Part shown: positions 1 to 5,646 of the stretch, piece after piece
Numbering within the stretch: position 1 is the stretch's first letter
How the letters are laid out: every line of letters begins with the position of its first letter
Source of the DNA: Stagnihabitans sp043738565
GTDB lineage: Bacteria; Pseudomonadota; Alphaproteobacteria; Rhodobacterales; Rhodobacteraceae
Assembly: GCA_043738565.1 (NCBI GenBank)
Contig: JAYUGA010000129.1
Span: 1 to 5,646 of the forward strand
Length of the DNA: 5,646 nucleotides
Direction: 5' to 3'
Program-made: the position numbers and the translations under genes
The notes under the pieces: generated by a model
The model's database searches: none
Told to the model about the DNA's origin: nothing
The model's input: the letters and a program-made list of their open reading frames with translations, nothing else

Positions 1-3
1 GAA

Positions 4-75
4 TGTTCATTCGGGGCGCTCCTGAAGCCTTGCAGTGTGGTAACTCCAGTCTCCCCGATCCGCCCCGAATGGACA
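4..75. repeat. Long-spaced inverted repeat past the 3' end of the pseudoprotease gene
   Basis: The arms at 4-18 and 61-75 are complementary over 15 bp with a single G-T pair at 7/72; the inner 11 bp (CATTCGGGGCG at 8-18, CGCCCCGAATG at 61-71) match perfectly. The arms are separated by 42 nt. The 3' side also carries a second copy of CCCCGA (53-58 as well as 63-68), so TCGGGG at 11-16 could pair with either. No T-run follows on either strand, so this is not a standard intrinsic terminator. It starts 31 bp past the stop codon of the minus-strand gene. It could be a factor-independent 3' processing or termination structure for convergent genes, a structured RNA, or a protein-binding site. The repeat itself is certain; its function is not known. 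Confidence 0.6.
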
Positions 76-105
76 ACCTGATGAAAGCTCACAGCCAGCT
101 GCCTT

Positions 106-1854
106 TCAGTCCCAGCACGACACCAGCACCGTCATGCCGCGTGCGGAGGCCGCCAAGTCGTCGGGAGTTGCGGCAGCGGTGGTGGTCGAGGCGTTCAGCG
201 TCATGCCCTGCGCGGTCAGGAGCGTCGTGAGGGCGGCGGCGGAGGCTGCGAAGGCCACGCCCTTGGGCAGTTGCCTGGTCGCGTCGCTGCTGGCGGGCAA
301 AAGCATGCCCAGAACCGCGCCGCTATCTGCCAGAACCGGACCGCCGGCGTCGCCGGGCAGGGTCGAGATCGCCAGGCGGGTCAGGCCGGGTTCGCCGTTG
401 AGGCCGGTCTGGTCCTCGACCGTGCCGAGGGTCACGACCGGGGCGGGCAGTCTGTCTTCGTAGGAGTAACCGGCGACCGAGATTTTCGCGCCCAGCCGGG
501 GTGCGGTTGCGGCGAAGGCGGCGACGGCGCGGGGCGAGAGCGGTTTTTCGGGGGTCAGCAGGGCGATGCCAGAGGCGGCGTCGGTGTAGCTGACGGTGGC
601 GGGGGTCGAGCGTTCCAGGGTGATCCGGCCACATTGGGCCACGGCTTCGGTGGTGGTCAGCACGGTGCCGGTCGCATCGACGAAAAAGCCGCTGCGTGAC
701 AGTTTGGGTTTGCGCACTTGTAGCCCCGCCAGCAGCCCGCGCTTGGCGGCATCGGAGAGGGGAACGAGGCCGGGGTCCAGCGCCTTGTCCCCGAGGGAGC
801 GGAACGAGGCTTGCAGGACCGGCAGGATGCGGGTCATCCGCGGGGCGTCGGACAGGTTCCAACTGACGACATAGCCTTTCACCGCGCCGTCCTCGATCCG
901 GGCGTAGGCAAGGGTTTCGATCCTGTCATTGCGGCCTCGGATGGTGAAGCTGTCTTCGCCAAGCCCGCGCTCGCCGGTCGGCGGCACCAGTTCCAGACTC
1001 TGCAGGATGTCGTAGAGCGCAGACAGGCTGGCTTTGCCGCCCGGTTCGGAGATCAGCAACACTTGCAGGCCGGAGCCGGCTTTCGCGGCGTATCGCACGA
1101 AGGGCGGCTCATAGCGGTCGAACTGGATCAGGGACAGCGGCAGGGTGATTTCAATGCCGGATTCGGCCTCCGAGGCGGTCTCGAAGCCGAACTCGGCCTT
1201 GTCGGAGCGGTAGTTGCCGGTCAGCCTGTCGCGCTGTTTGGTGGTCAGGATGCCGGTCGGGTCGAAATCGTTGGCGGTTTGCCACGCGGCCATCGACTTG
1301 CGGGTGCCGGGGCCGTAGTTGCCGTCGACGGTACCGTCATAGAAGCCATACCATTTCAGCGCCTCTTGCAGGGACTGTTTATCCTGGATGGCAAGGGCAG
1401 ACTCGGCGACTTTGGCCTGTTTTGCGGTTTCCTCGGGTTCGGCCACCGGATCAGCCACTGGATCGGCCACCGGATCAGCGACTGCGGGCTGGGCGGCGGT
1501 GGTGGTGTCCGGGGCGGGCGTGGCGGCCGCGCCGCCGACCGGCCAGAACCGATCGCCAAAGGTGGCTCCATCCGACATGTAGCTGTCGGCGGGGATCTGG
1601 TTTTGCCGCCGCAAGTCCAGCAGGCGGGCCCCGGCGGCGTCCTGGCTCATCGGGCCGAGGGCGATGCCATACCACCCAGAGCGCAGCTTGTAGCCTTCGA
1701 CATCGGGGAACAGGGCGGCATAGGCGCGGGCGCGGTCCATCGCGGTGTTGAGGTTTGGCTGCGCCTCGATCTGCAACCACATCTTGTCCTGGGCCAGTGC
1801 AGGCGTCATGGACCAAAGGGCGAAAATCCCGAACAGGATGGCAAGAATTCGCAT
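106..1854 (-). CDS. Exported SPOR-like / peptidoglycan-binding-like protein with a degenerate trypsin-like domain (probable pseudoprotease)
   Basis: This 582-residue protein is probably periplasmic. I start it at ATG 1854-1852 because it then begins with a clear signal peptide (MRILAILFGIFALW..., cleavage likely after ALA at 19-21) and has AAGGGGC 9 nt upstream; an in-frame extension to 1992 is Arg-rich and lacks these. Residues about 25-106 resemble a SPOR domain (WLQIEAQPN near the start, then GWYGIALGPM and a helix before IPADSYM). An Ala/Pro linker with DPVA repeats follows (about 110-150). Residues about 161-212 resemble a PG_binding_1 domain (WYGFYDGTVDGNYGPGT). A middle domain (about 237-354) is unrecognised. 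Residues about 386-552 align by eye with trypsin-like peptidases (GFFVDATGTVLTTTEAV, then GDAGGPVLADSGAVLGM). The expected catalytic His, Asp and Ser are Glu403, Gly429 and Ala503, so proteolysis is unlikely. Cys408 and Cys580 could form a disulfide. The architecture suggests a cell-envelope binding or scaffold role; that is inference. It is transcribed away from glyQ. Confidence 0.85.
   Translation of the reverse strand: MRILAILFGIFALWSMTPALAQDKMWLQIEAQPNLNTAMDRARAYAALFPDVEGYKLRSGWYGIALGPMSQDAAGARLLDLRRQNQIPADSYMSDGATFGDRFWPVGGAAATPAPDTTTAAQPAVADPVADPVADPVAEPEETAKQAKVAESALAIQDKQSLQEALKWYGFYDGTVDGNYGPGTRKSMAAWQTANDFDPTGILTTKQRDRLTGNYRSDKAEFGFETASEAESGIEITLPLSLIQFDRYEPPFVRYAAKAGSGLQVLLISEPGGKASLSALYDILQSLELVPPTGERGLGEDSFTIRGRNDRIETLAYARIEDGAVKGYVVSWNLSDAPRMTRILPVLQASFRSLGDKALDPGLVPLSDAAKRGLLAGLQVRKPKLSRSGFFVDATGTVLTTTEAVAQCGRITLERSTPATVSYTDAASGIALLTPEKPLSPRAVAAFAATAPRLGAKISVAGYSYEDRLPAPVVTLGTVEDQTGLNGEPGLTRLAISTLPGDAGGPVLADSGAVLGMLLPASSDATRQLPKGVAFAASAAALTTLLTAQGMTLNASTTTAAATPDDLAASARGMTVLVSCWD
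1442..1489 (-). repeat. 12-bp tandem repeat encoding the DPVA linker repeats
   Basis: Units at 1442-1453, 1454-1465 and 1466-1477 read GCCACCGGATCA, GCCACTGGATCG and GCCACCGGATCA on the plus strand; a fourth unit at 1478-1489 is degenerate. On the coding strand they give three consecutive DPVA tetrapeptides in the Pro/Ala-rich linker between the SPOR-like and peptidoglycan-binding-like domains. Because the unit is a multiple of three, changes in copy number would lengthen or shorten the linker without shifting the frame. Confidence 0.8.
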
Positions 1855-1863
1855 CAAGACAAT

Positions 1864-1870
1864 GCCCCTT
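1864..1870 (-). promoter_or_regulatory. Ribosome binding site deciding the pseudoprotease start
   Basis: The minus strand reads AAGGGGC here, 9 nt before the ATG at 1854-1852. It is a moderate Shine-Dalgarno match rather than a strong one. Together with the signal peptide directly after this ATG it supports the shorter start over the in-frame ATG at 1992. A TTG codon immediately before the ATG is an alternative start that would add one residue. Confidence 0.55.
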
Positions 1871-1911
1871 TTTTCCCAAGCGCCTTGCGGGGCTATGGCC
1901 CCAACGCGACT

Positions 1912-1940
1912 TTGGCGGACACTAGCAGAGACCTTGGCGG
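1912..1940. repeat. Two direct repeats of TTGGCGG in the divergent intergenic region
   Basis: TTGGCGG occurs at 1912-1918 and again at 1934-1940, with starts 22 bp apart, about two helical turns. A short inverted repeat, CCGGA-TTT-TCCGG, lies at 1957-1969, between these repeats and the glyQ -35 box. The placement is compatible with an operator serving one or both divergent genes. In GC-rich DNA a 7-mer repeat can arise by chance, so this is a weak call. Confidence 0.25.
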
Positions 1941-1991
1941 TTGCATCCCCCAATTGCCGGATTTTCCGGGGTCTGGGGCGGCGCGGCCACA

Positions 1992-2020
1992 TTGACCCTG
2001 ACCCACGCCTTGCCTATGGA
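1992..2020 (+). promoter_or_regulatory. Sigma70-type promoter of the glyQ operon
   Basis: A -35 box TTGACC (1992-1997) and a -10 box TATGGA (2015-2020) are separated by exactly 17 bp. Transcription would begin near 2027, leaving a leader of about 20 nt before the glyQ ATG, just long enough for the GAGG site at 2036-2039. No room remains for a riboswitch or attenuator, which suggests simple housekeeping expression. The -35 matches 5 of 6 consensus positions and the -10 matches 3 of 6 (TA and the first of the variable positions), so the -35 carries most of the support. Confidence 0.6.
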
Positions 2021-2035
2021 GAGGGCGCATTCCAT

Positions 2036-2039
2036 GAGG
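2036..2039 (+). promoter_or_regulatory. glyQ ribosome binding site
   Basis: GAGG sits 7 nt before the ATG at 2047. The two upstream ATGs (2016 and 2034) are out of frame with glyQ, so the start at 2047 is well supported. Confidence 0.65.
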
Positions 2040-2046
2040 CCCGCCG

Positions 2047-2988
2047 ATGTCCGATCCCAAACCCGCCCCGCGCAGTTTTCAGGAGATTATCCTGCGGCTG
2101 CAAAACTATTGGGCGGTCAGAGGCTGCGCCATTTTGCAACCCTATGACATGGAGGTCGGCGCGGGCACCTTTCACCCGGCGACGACCTTGCGGTCCTTGG
2201 GGTCAAAGCCCTGGGCGGCGGCCTACGTCCAGCCCTCGCGCCGCCCGACCGACGGCCGCTATGGCGAGAACCCCAACCGGATGCAGCACTATTATCAGTA
2301 TCAGGTGATCATAAAGCCGTCGCCGCCGGATTTGCAGGACCTGTATCTGGGGTCTTTGCGCGAGATCGGGATTGATGCCTCGGTCCATGACATCCGCTTT
2401 GTCGAGGATGACTGGGAAAGCCCGACTTTGGGGGCCTGGGGCCTGGGCTGGGAAGTGTGGTGCGACGGTATGGAAGTCAGCCAGTTCACCTATTTCCAGC
2501 AGGTCGGCGGCCATGATTGCAGGCCGGTTTCGGGCGAGCTGACCTACGGGCTGGAGCGGCTGGCGATGTATGTGCTGGGGATTGATCATGTGATGGACAT
2601 GCCGTTCAACGATCCGCAGTCGCCGATCGCGCTGAGCTATGGCGACATCTTCCGCCAGACCGAGGAGGAATATTCGCGCCACAATTTCGACGCCGCCGAT
2701 ACCGCGCAGCTTTTGCGGCATTTCGAGGATGCCGAGGCGGAATGCGGGCGGCTTTTGGCGTTTGATCCGGTGGACCCTGCGACCAAGAAGCGGATCATCA
2801 TGGCGCATCCGGCCTATGATCAGGCGATCAAGGCCTCGCATCTGTTCAACCTGCTGGACGCGCGCGGGGTGATTTCTGTCACGGAACGGCAGGCTTATAT
2901 CGGGCGGGTGCGGACTTTGGCCAAGGCCTGCGCCGATGCCTTCCGCTTGACGCCAGCCGGGGCAGATGCCGTGGAGAAAGCTTCGTGA
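2047..2988 (+). CDS. glyQ: Glycine--tRNA ligase alpha subunit
   Basis: GlyQ is the catalytic subunit of the bacterial alpha2/beta2 glycyl-tRNA synthetase, a class II enzyme that activates glycine with ATP and, with GlyS, attaches it to tRNA-Gly in the cytosol. The 313-residue protein is complete and close to the roughly 303 residues of E. coli GlyQ. Conserved family blocks are readable: LQNYWAVRGCAILQPYD (18-34) followed by EVGAGTFHPAT, the motif 2 region with PSRRPTDGRYGENPNR (63-78) and QHYYQYQVIIKPSP, then GWEVWCDGMEVSQFTYFQQ (134-152), and the motif 3 region GELTYGLERLAMY (163-175). No truncation or frameshift is seen. It heads an operon: its TGA stop overlaps the GTG start of the next gene, and the partner subunit gene glyS follows. 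The upstream promoter TTGACC-17-TATGGA probably drives all three genes. Confidence 0.97.
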   Translation: MSDPKPAPRSFQEIILRLQNYWAVRGCAILQPYDMEVGAGTFHPATTLRSLGSKPWAAAYVQPSRRPTDGRYGENPNRMQHYYQYQVIIKPSPPDLQDLYLGSLREIGIDASVHDIRFVEDDWESPTLGAWGLGWEVWCDGMEVSQFTYFQQVGGHDCRPVSGELTYGLERLAMYVLGIDHVMDMPFNDPQSPIALSYGDIFRQTEEEYSRHNFDAADTAQLLRHFEDAEAECGRLLAFDPVDPATKKRIIMAHPAYDQAIKASHLFNLLDARGVISVTERQAYIGRVRTLAKACADAFRLTPAGADAVEKAS

Positions 2989-3470
2989 ATGGCAAGATCG
3001 TCGGAAGTTTCATCGTGCTGACCGCGCTGGTGGTGGGTGCGCTGATCTACTGGGTGCAGGTCTATGCCTATTACGCGCCGGTGGTCTTCACCCCGGGCGA
3101 CGAGATCGAACTGACGCCTCTGTCCGGCCCGCCAGAGGCTATTCCGGTCAAGGATATTCAGGGCATCGACGGCTCGTCTTCGCCCTTGCGGTTTCGCGCC
3201 TGTTTCACCACGACGCTGGACGTGGCCACGCTGACCGAGGCTTACAAGGTCTATGACGGCGCGGTGCCCCTGAACGCGCCCGGCTGGTTCTCGTGCTTTG
3301 ACGCGGGCAAGATCGACGCGGGGCTGGAATCGGGCGCGGCGATCGCCTTCCTGTCCAAGGCCGATATCGCACCGGAAATTGACCGCGTGGTCGCGGTGTT
3401 CGCCGATGGCCGCGCCTATGCCTGGCATCAGGTCAGGCCCGGCGTCGACACCACTGCTACCGGAGAATGA
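2985..3470 (+). CDS. DUF6446-like membrane-anchored protein encoded between glyQ and glyS
   Basis: This encodes 161 residues of unknown function. It starts at GTG 2985, overlapping the glyQ stop (GTGA), with GGAGA at 2973-2977 as the ribosome binding site 7 nt upstream. A hydrophobic segment at about 5-23 (IVGSFIVLTALVVGALIYW) preceded by a single Lys suggests an N-terminal transmembrane anchor with the rest in the periplasm. There is no obvious signal-peptidase site. The soluble part has two cysteines, Cys73 (FRACFTTTL) and Cys104 (GWFSCFDAG), which could form a disulfide. I assign DUF6446 from memory of the family and its location between glyQ and glyS in Rhodobacteraceae; I could not run a profile search. 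Tight spacing to both neighbours implies co-translation with the synthetase subunits, but nothing in the sequence points to tRNA binding or catalysis. Confidence 0.8.
   Translation: MNGKIVGSFIVLTALVVGALIYWVQVYAYYAPVVFTPGDEIELTPLSGPPEAIPVKDIQGIDGSSSPLRFRACFTTTLDVATLTEAYKVYDGAVPLNAPGWFSCFDAGKIDAGLESGAAIAFLSKADIAPEIDRVVAVFADGRAYAWHQVRPGVDTTATGE
3462..3465 (+). promoter_or_regulatory. glyS ribosome binding site inside the upstream gene
   Basis: GGAG lies 6 nt before the ATG at 3472 and within the last codons of the preceding gene, whose TGA ends at 3470. The stop and start are separated by one base. This supports translational coupling and fixes the glyS start; the ATG at 3467 is out of frame. 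Confidence 0.7.
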
Positions 3471-3471
3471 T

Positions 3472-5646
3472 ATGGATCTGCTGATCGAACTTTTCTCGGA
3501 AGAAATTCCGGCGCGGATGCAGGCCCGTGCGCGGGACGACCTGAGGGCACTGGTGACGAACGGGTTGGTCGAGGCCGGGCTGACCTATGCCTCGGCGGGT
3601 GCGTTCTCAACACCACGGCGGCTGGTGTTGTCGGTGGACGGGCTGACGGCGGAATCGCAGCCGGTGCGGGAGGAGCGCAAGGGGCCGAAGGTCGATGCGC
3701 CTGCGGCGGCGCTGGAGGGATTCCTGCGCTCGACCGGGTTGACCAAGGATAAGCTGGAGGTGCGGGACGACAAGAAGGGTGCCGTATATTTCGCGGTGGT
3801 GGAAAAGCCGGGGCGCCGCGCGGCGGTGATCGTGGCAGAGGTGCTGGAAGGCGTGATCCGGGCTTTCCCGTGGCCGAAGTCGATGCGCTGGGGCTCGGGG
3901 AATTTGCGCTGGGTGCGGCCCTTGCAGTCGATCCTGTGCATTCTGGGCGATGAGGCCGGGTCGCAGGTGGTGCCGATGGCGGTGGACGGGATTGTCGCGG
4001 GGAATCTGACGCAGGGGCATCGCTTCCTGTCGAAGGGGGCGTTTTCGGTCACGTCTTTCGAGGATTACGCGGTGAAGCTGAAACGCGCCTTTGTTGTGCT
4101 GGACGCAGGCGAGCGCGAGGCGGCGATTTGGCAGGGCGCGCAGAACCTCGCCTTTGCGGCTGGCATGGAAGTGGTGCCGGATGCCGGGCTTTTGACCGAA
4201 GTGGCCGGGCTGGTGGAATGGCCGGTGCCGCTGCTGGGGCGGATTGCGGAAGGGTTTTTGCACCTGCCGCCAGAGGTTTTGCAAACCTCGATGCGGGAAC
4301 ATCAGAAGTTTTTCTCGGTGCAGAACCCGCGCAGCGGGCGGATCGAGGGCTTTGTCACCGTCGCCAACACCGAACCCGCCGATCACGGCGCCACGATCCT
4401 GAAGGGCAACCAGAAGGTGCTGTCGGCGCGGCTGTCGGACGCGCGGTTCTTCTGGGAGAAGGATTTGCGCGTCGCCAAGGCCGGGATGGGCGAGTGGCTG
4501 GACGGGCTGAAGGCGGTGACCTTCCACAACAAGCTGGGCAGCCAGTTCGACCGGAGCGAGCGCATCGCGGCGCTGGCGCGCGAGATTGCGCCGCTGGTCG
4601 GGGCTGATCCTGTTCTGGCCGAACAGGCGGCGCTTGTGGCGAAGGCCGATCTGCGGTCGGCGATGGTCGGCGAATTCCCGGAATTGCAGGGGCTGATGGG
4701 CATGTACTATGCCCGTGAGGCTGGCCTGCCCGACGCGGTGGCGCTTGCGGCGCGGGACCATTATTCGCCGCTCGGGCCGTCGGATGTGGTGCCGACGGAG
4801 CCGGTTTCGGTCGCGGTCGCGCTGGCCGACAAGATCGACACCCTGACCGGGTTTTGGTGGAATAGGGAATTGCCTACTGGCAGCAAAGACCCCTTTGCTT
4901 TGCGGCGGGCCGCCCTGGGAGTTATTCGGCTGATTTTGAACGAAACGAATGGCTTTCCAATGCGTCAAATCTTACTGCGCCATCTTGAAAACGAAATACA
5001 TAACCTGAAAGGATTTGAAGACCAGACCGAAAACCTTAGTAAGGAATTGTTGGGCTATGAGGAAAAGCTAGCAGACCCACTTGCCCATTATTCATTGATT
5101 TCCGGATCGAAAGATGACTTCGAACGGTGGGCTGGAGAACATCGGGCTGAAATAGTTCATAGGGAGGAGCAGACTTCTGCTATCAAAATTTCTTATCAGG
5201 AAATCGCCTCCGACCTCCTCGCCTTCCTGCATGACCGCCTCAAGGTCTACCTGCGCGATCAGGGCATCCGGCATGACGTCATCGACGCCTGCCTCGCTTT
5301 GCCCGGTAATGATGATCTGACCCTGCTGGTCAAGCGCGCCGAGGCCCTCGCCGCGTTCCTCAAGACCGAGGATGGCCCGAACCTGCTGCAGGGCACCAAG
5401 CGCGCCAACACCATCCTGACTCAGGCCGAGGCCAGGGATGGCGTCGAATACTCTTATGGCGCGGACATCAAGTTCGCCGAGACGGCGGAGGAACGGGCGC
5501 TGTTTGCGGCGCTCGACCGGGCCGAGGCGCAGATTGGGCCGGCCATGAAGGCCGAAGATTTCGCCGCCGCGATGGCCGCGATGGCGCAGTTGCGTCAACC
5601 GATTGACGCGTTTTTCACCGCCGTTCAGGTCAATTCCGACAACCTG
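3472..5646 (+). CDS. glyS: Glycine--tRNA ligase beta subunit (3' end cut by the window)
   Basis: GlyS is the large subunit that works with GlyQ in the alpha2/beta2 glycyl-tRNA synthetase and mainly recognises tRNA-Gly. The window holds 725 in-frame codons without a stop. Readable family blocks: LLIELFSEEIPARMQ (3-17), MREHQKFFSV (274), GNQKVLSARLSDARFFWEKD (312), FHNKLGSQFDRSERI (351), KADLRSAMVGEFPELQG (392), LADKIDTL (451), PTGSKDPFALRRAALG (468), the C-terminal DALR-like anticodon-binding region DRLKVYLRDQGIRHDVIDA (588) and LLQGTKRANTIL (638), and FFTAVQVN (714). About 30-40 residues should remain beyond 5646. It would total about 755-765 residues, longer than the 689 of E. coli, mostly because of an 88-residue segment at 490-577 that is about 26 residues in E. 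coli as I recall it. Codons 462-577 are AT-rich and unlike the rest of the gene. Confidence 0.96.
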   Translation, partial: MDLLIELFSEEIPARMQARARDDLRALVTNGLVEAGLTYASAGAFSTPRRLVLSVDGLTAESQPVREERKGPKVDAPAAALEGFLRSTGLTKDKLEVRDDKKGAVYFAVVEKPGRRAAVIVAEVLEGVIRAFPWPKSMRWGSGNLRWVRPLQSILCILGDEAGSQVVPMAVDGIVAGNLTQGHRFLSKGAFSVTSFEDYAVKLKRAFVVLDAGEREAAIWQGAQNLAFAAGMEVVPDAGLLTEVAGLVEWPVPLLGRIAEGFLHLPPEVLQTSMREHQKFFSVQNPRSGRIEGFVTVANTEPADHGATILKGNQKVLSARLSDARFFWEKDLRVAKAGMGEWLDGLKAVTFHNKLGSQFDRSERIAALAREIAPLVGADPVLAEQAALVAKADLRSAMVGEFPELQGLMGMYYAREAGLPDAVALAARDHYSPLGPSDVVPTEPVSVAVALADKIDTLTGFWWNRELPTGSKDPFALRRAALGVIRLILNETNGFPMRQILLRHLENEIHNLKGFEDQTENLSKELLGYEEKLADPLAHYSLISGSKDDFERWAGEHRAEIVHREEQTSAIKISYQEIASDLLAFLHDRLKVYLRDQGIRHDVIDACLALPGNDDLTLLVKRAEALAAFLKTEDGPNLLQGTKRANTILTQAEARDGVEYSYGADIKFAETAEERALFAALDRAEAQIGPAMKAEDFAAAMAAMAQLRQPIDAFFTAVQVNSDNL
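4855..5202 (+). other. Low-GC, atypical-codon block within glyS (candidate recombination tract)
   Basis: By hand count, GC is 67% for 4801-4860, about 43% over 4921-5160 (37% at 4981-5040) and 63% for 5221-5280. Within glyS the codons ATA, CTA, TTA and AGT occur only in this block. The frame is unbroken. The block begins inside or just before a conserved stretch (PTGSKDPFALRRAALGVIRLIL), whose residues are normal but whose codons are odd (CCT ACT, GCT, GTT ATT), and continues through the poorly conserved 490-577 segment. Conserved protein with foreign-looking codons fits replacement by the same gene from a lower-GC relative better than a random insertion. Boundaries are approximate to a few tens of bases. 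Confidence 0.65.

Noticed and set aside
82..108. TGAAAG...CTTTCA inverted repeat overlapping the pseudoprotease stop codon, as a terminator
   Set aside because: The stem is only 6 bp with a 15-nt loop, it is AT-rich and no U-run follows on the minus strand.
3..230. 75-codon plus-strand open frame at the left edge
   Set aside because: It runs through the inverted repeat and antisense to the 3' end of the pseudoprotease gene, has no convincing ribosome binding site in view, and its low-complexity Arg/Ser/Pro product looks like nothing known.
1889..1902. GGGGC-TATG-GCCCC hairpin in the 5' leader of the pseudoprotease gene
   Set aside because: It is a 5-bp stem of a kind frequent by chance in GC-rich DNA, with no U-tract and no overlap with the ribosome binding site.
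1855..1992. 46-residue N-terminal extension of the pseudoprotease
   Set aside because: The extension is basic and unlike a signal peptide. Starting at 1854 places a normal signal peptide at the N-terminus with AAGGGGC at good spacing, and the longer form would run up to the glyQ -35 box.
811..1995. 394-codon open frame on the plus strand, antisense to the pseudoprotease gene
   Set aside because: It mirrors a well-supported minus-strand gene in GC-rich DNA where stop codons are rare. The product is Gly/Arg/Val-rich and resembles no family I know, and there is no ribosome binding site argument.
4846..4875. Frameshift or assembly error at the left edge of the AT-rich block (residues WWNREL)
   Set aside because: The frame continues into the conserved PTGSKDPFALRR motif with the expected spacing from LADKIDTL, so nothing is shifted or missing.
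3607..4968. 453-codon open frame on the minus strand, antisense to glyS
   Set aside because: GlyS is certain on the plus strand. The antisense product is Arg/His/Pro/Gln-rich low-complexity sequence, typical of a shadow frame.

Overview
The window looks like a chromosomal housekeeping segment from an alphaproteobacterium, most likely of the order Rhodobacterales. I base this on the protein sequences, the high GC content with G/C-ending codons, and the gene order glyQ - small membrane-anchored protein - glyS. I recall that order from Rhodobacteraceae genomes; no search was run.

Layout. Positions 1-105 hold no gene I can support, but contain a near-perfect 15-bp inverted repeat (arms 4-18 and 61-75) just past the 3' end of the first gene. 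Positions 106-1854, minus strand, encode an exported protein with a signal peptide, a SPOR-like domain, a Pro/Ala linker with 12-bp tandem repeats, a peptidoglycan-binding-like domain, a middle domain I cannot name, and a C-terminal trypsin-like domain. All three positions expected to hold the catalytic triad appear substituted (His to Glu, Asp to Gly, Ser to Ala), so it is probably a pseudoprotease. Positions 1855-2046 are a divergent intergenic region with a good sigma70-type promoter facing right.

Positions 2047-5646, plus strand, form one tightly packed operon. It contains glyQ (glycyl-tRNA synthetase alpha, complete), a 161-residue single-pass membrane protein that I place in DUF6446, and glyS (glycyl-tRNA synthetase beta, cut by the window end with roughly 30-40 residues missing). 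The small gene starts at a GTG that overlaps the glyQ stop by 4 bp, and glyS starts one base after the small gene's stop, so translational coupling is likely. GlyQ and GlyS together form the alpha2/beta2 enzyme that charges tRNA-Gly; the role of the protein encoded between them is unknown.

The most unusual points are these. (1) A block of about 350 bp inside glyS (about 4855-5202) falls to about 43% GC in its core while the reading frame and conserved motifs stay intact, followed by a stretch with a third, C-ending codon style. This looks like mosaic replacement by recombination. (2) The trypsin-like domain has lost its triad inside a cell-wall-type architecture. (3) A membrane protein is wedged between two subunits of a cytosolic enzyme. 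(4) The inverted repeat at the left edge has two competing 3' partners. I see no CRISPR array, insertion sequence, tRNA, rRNA or defence system.
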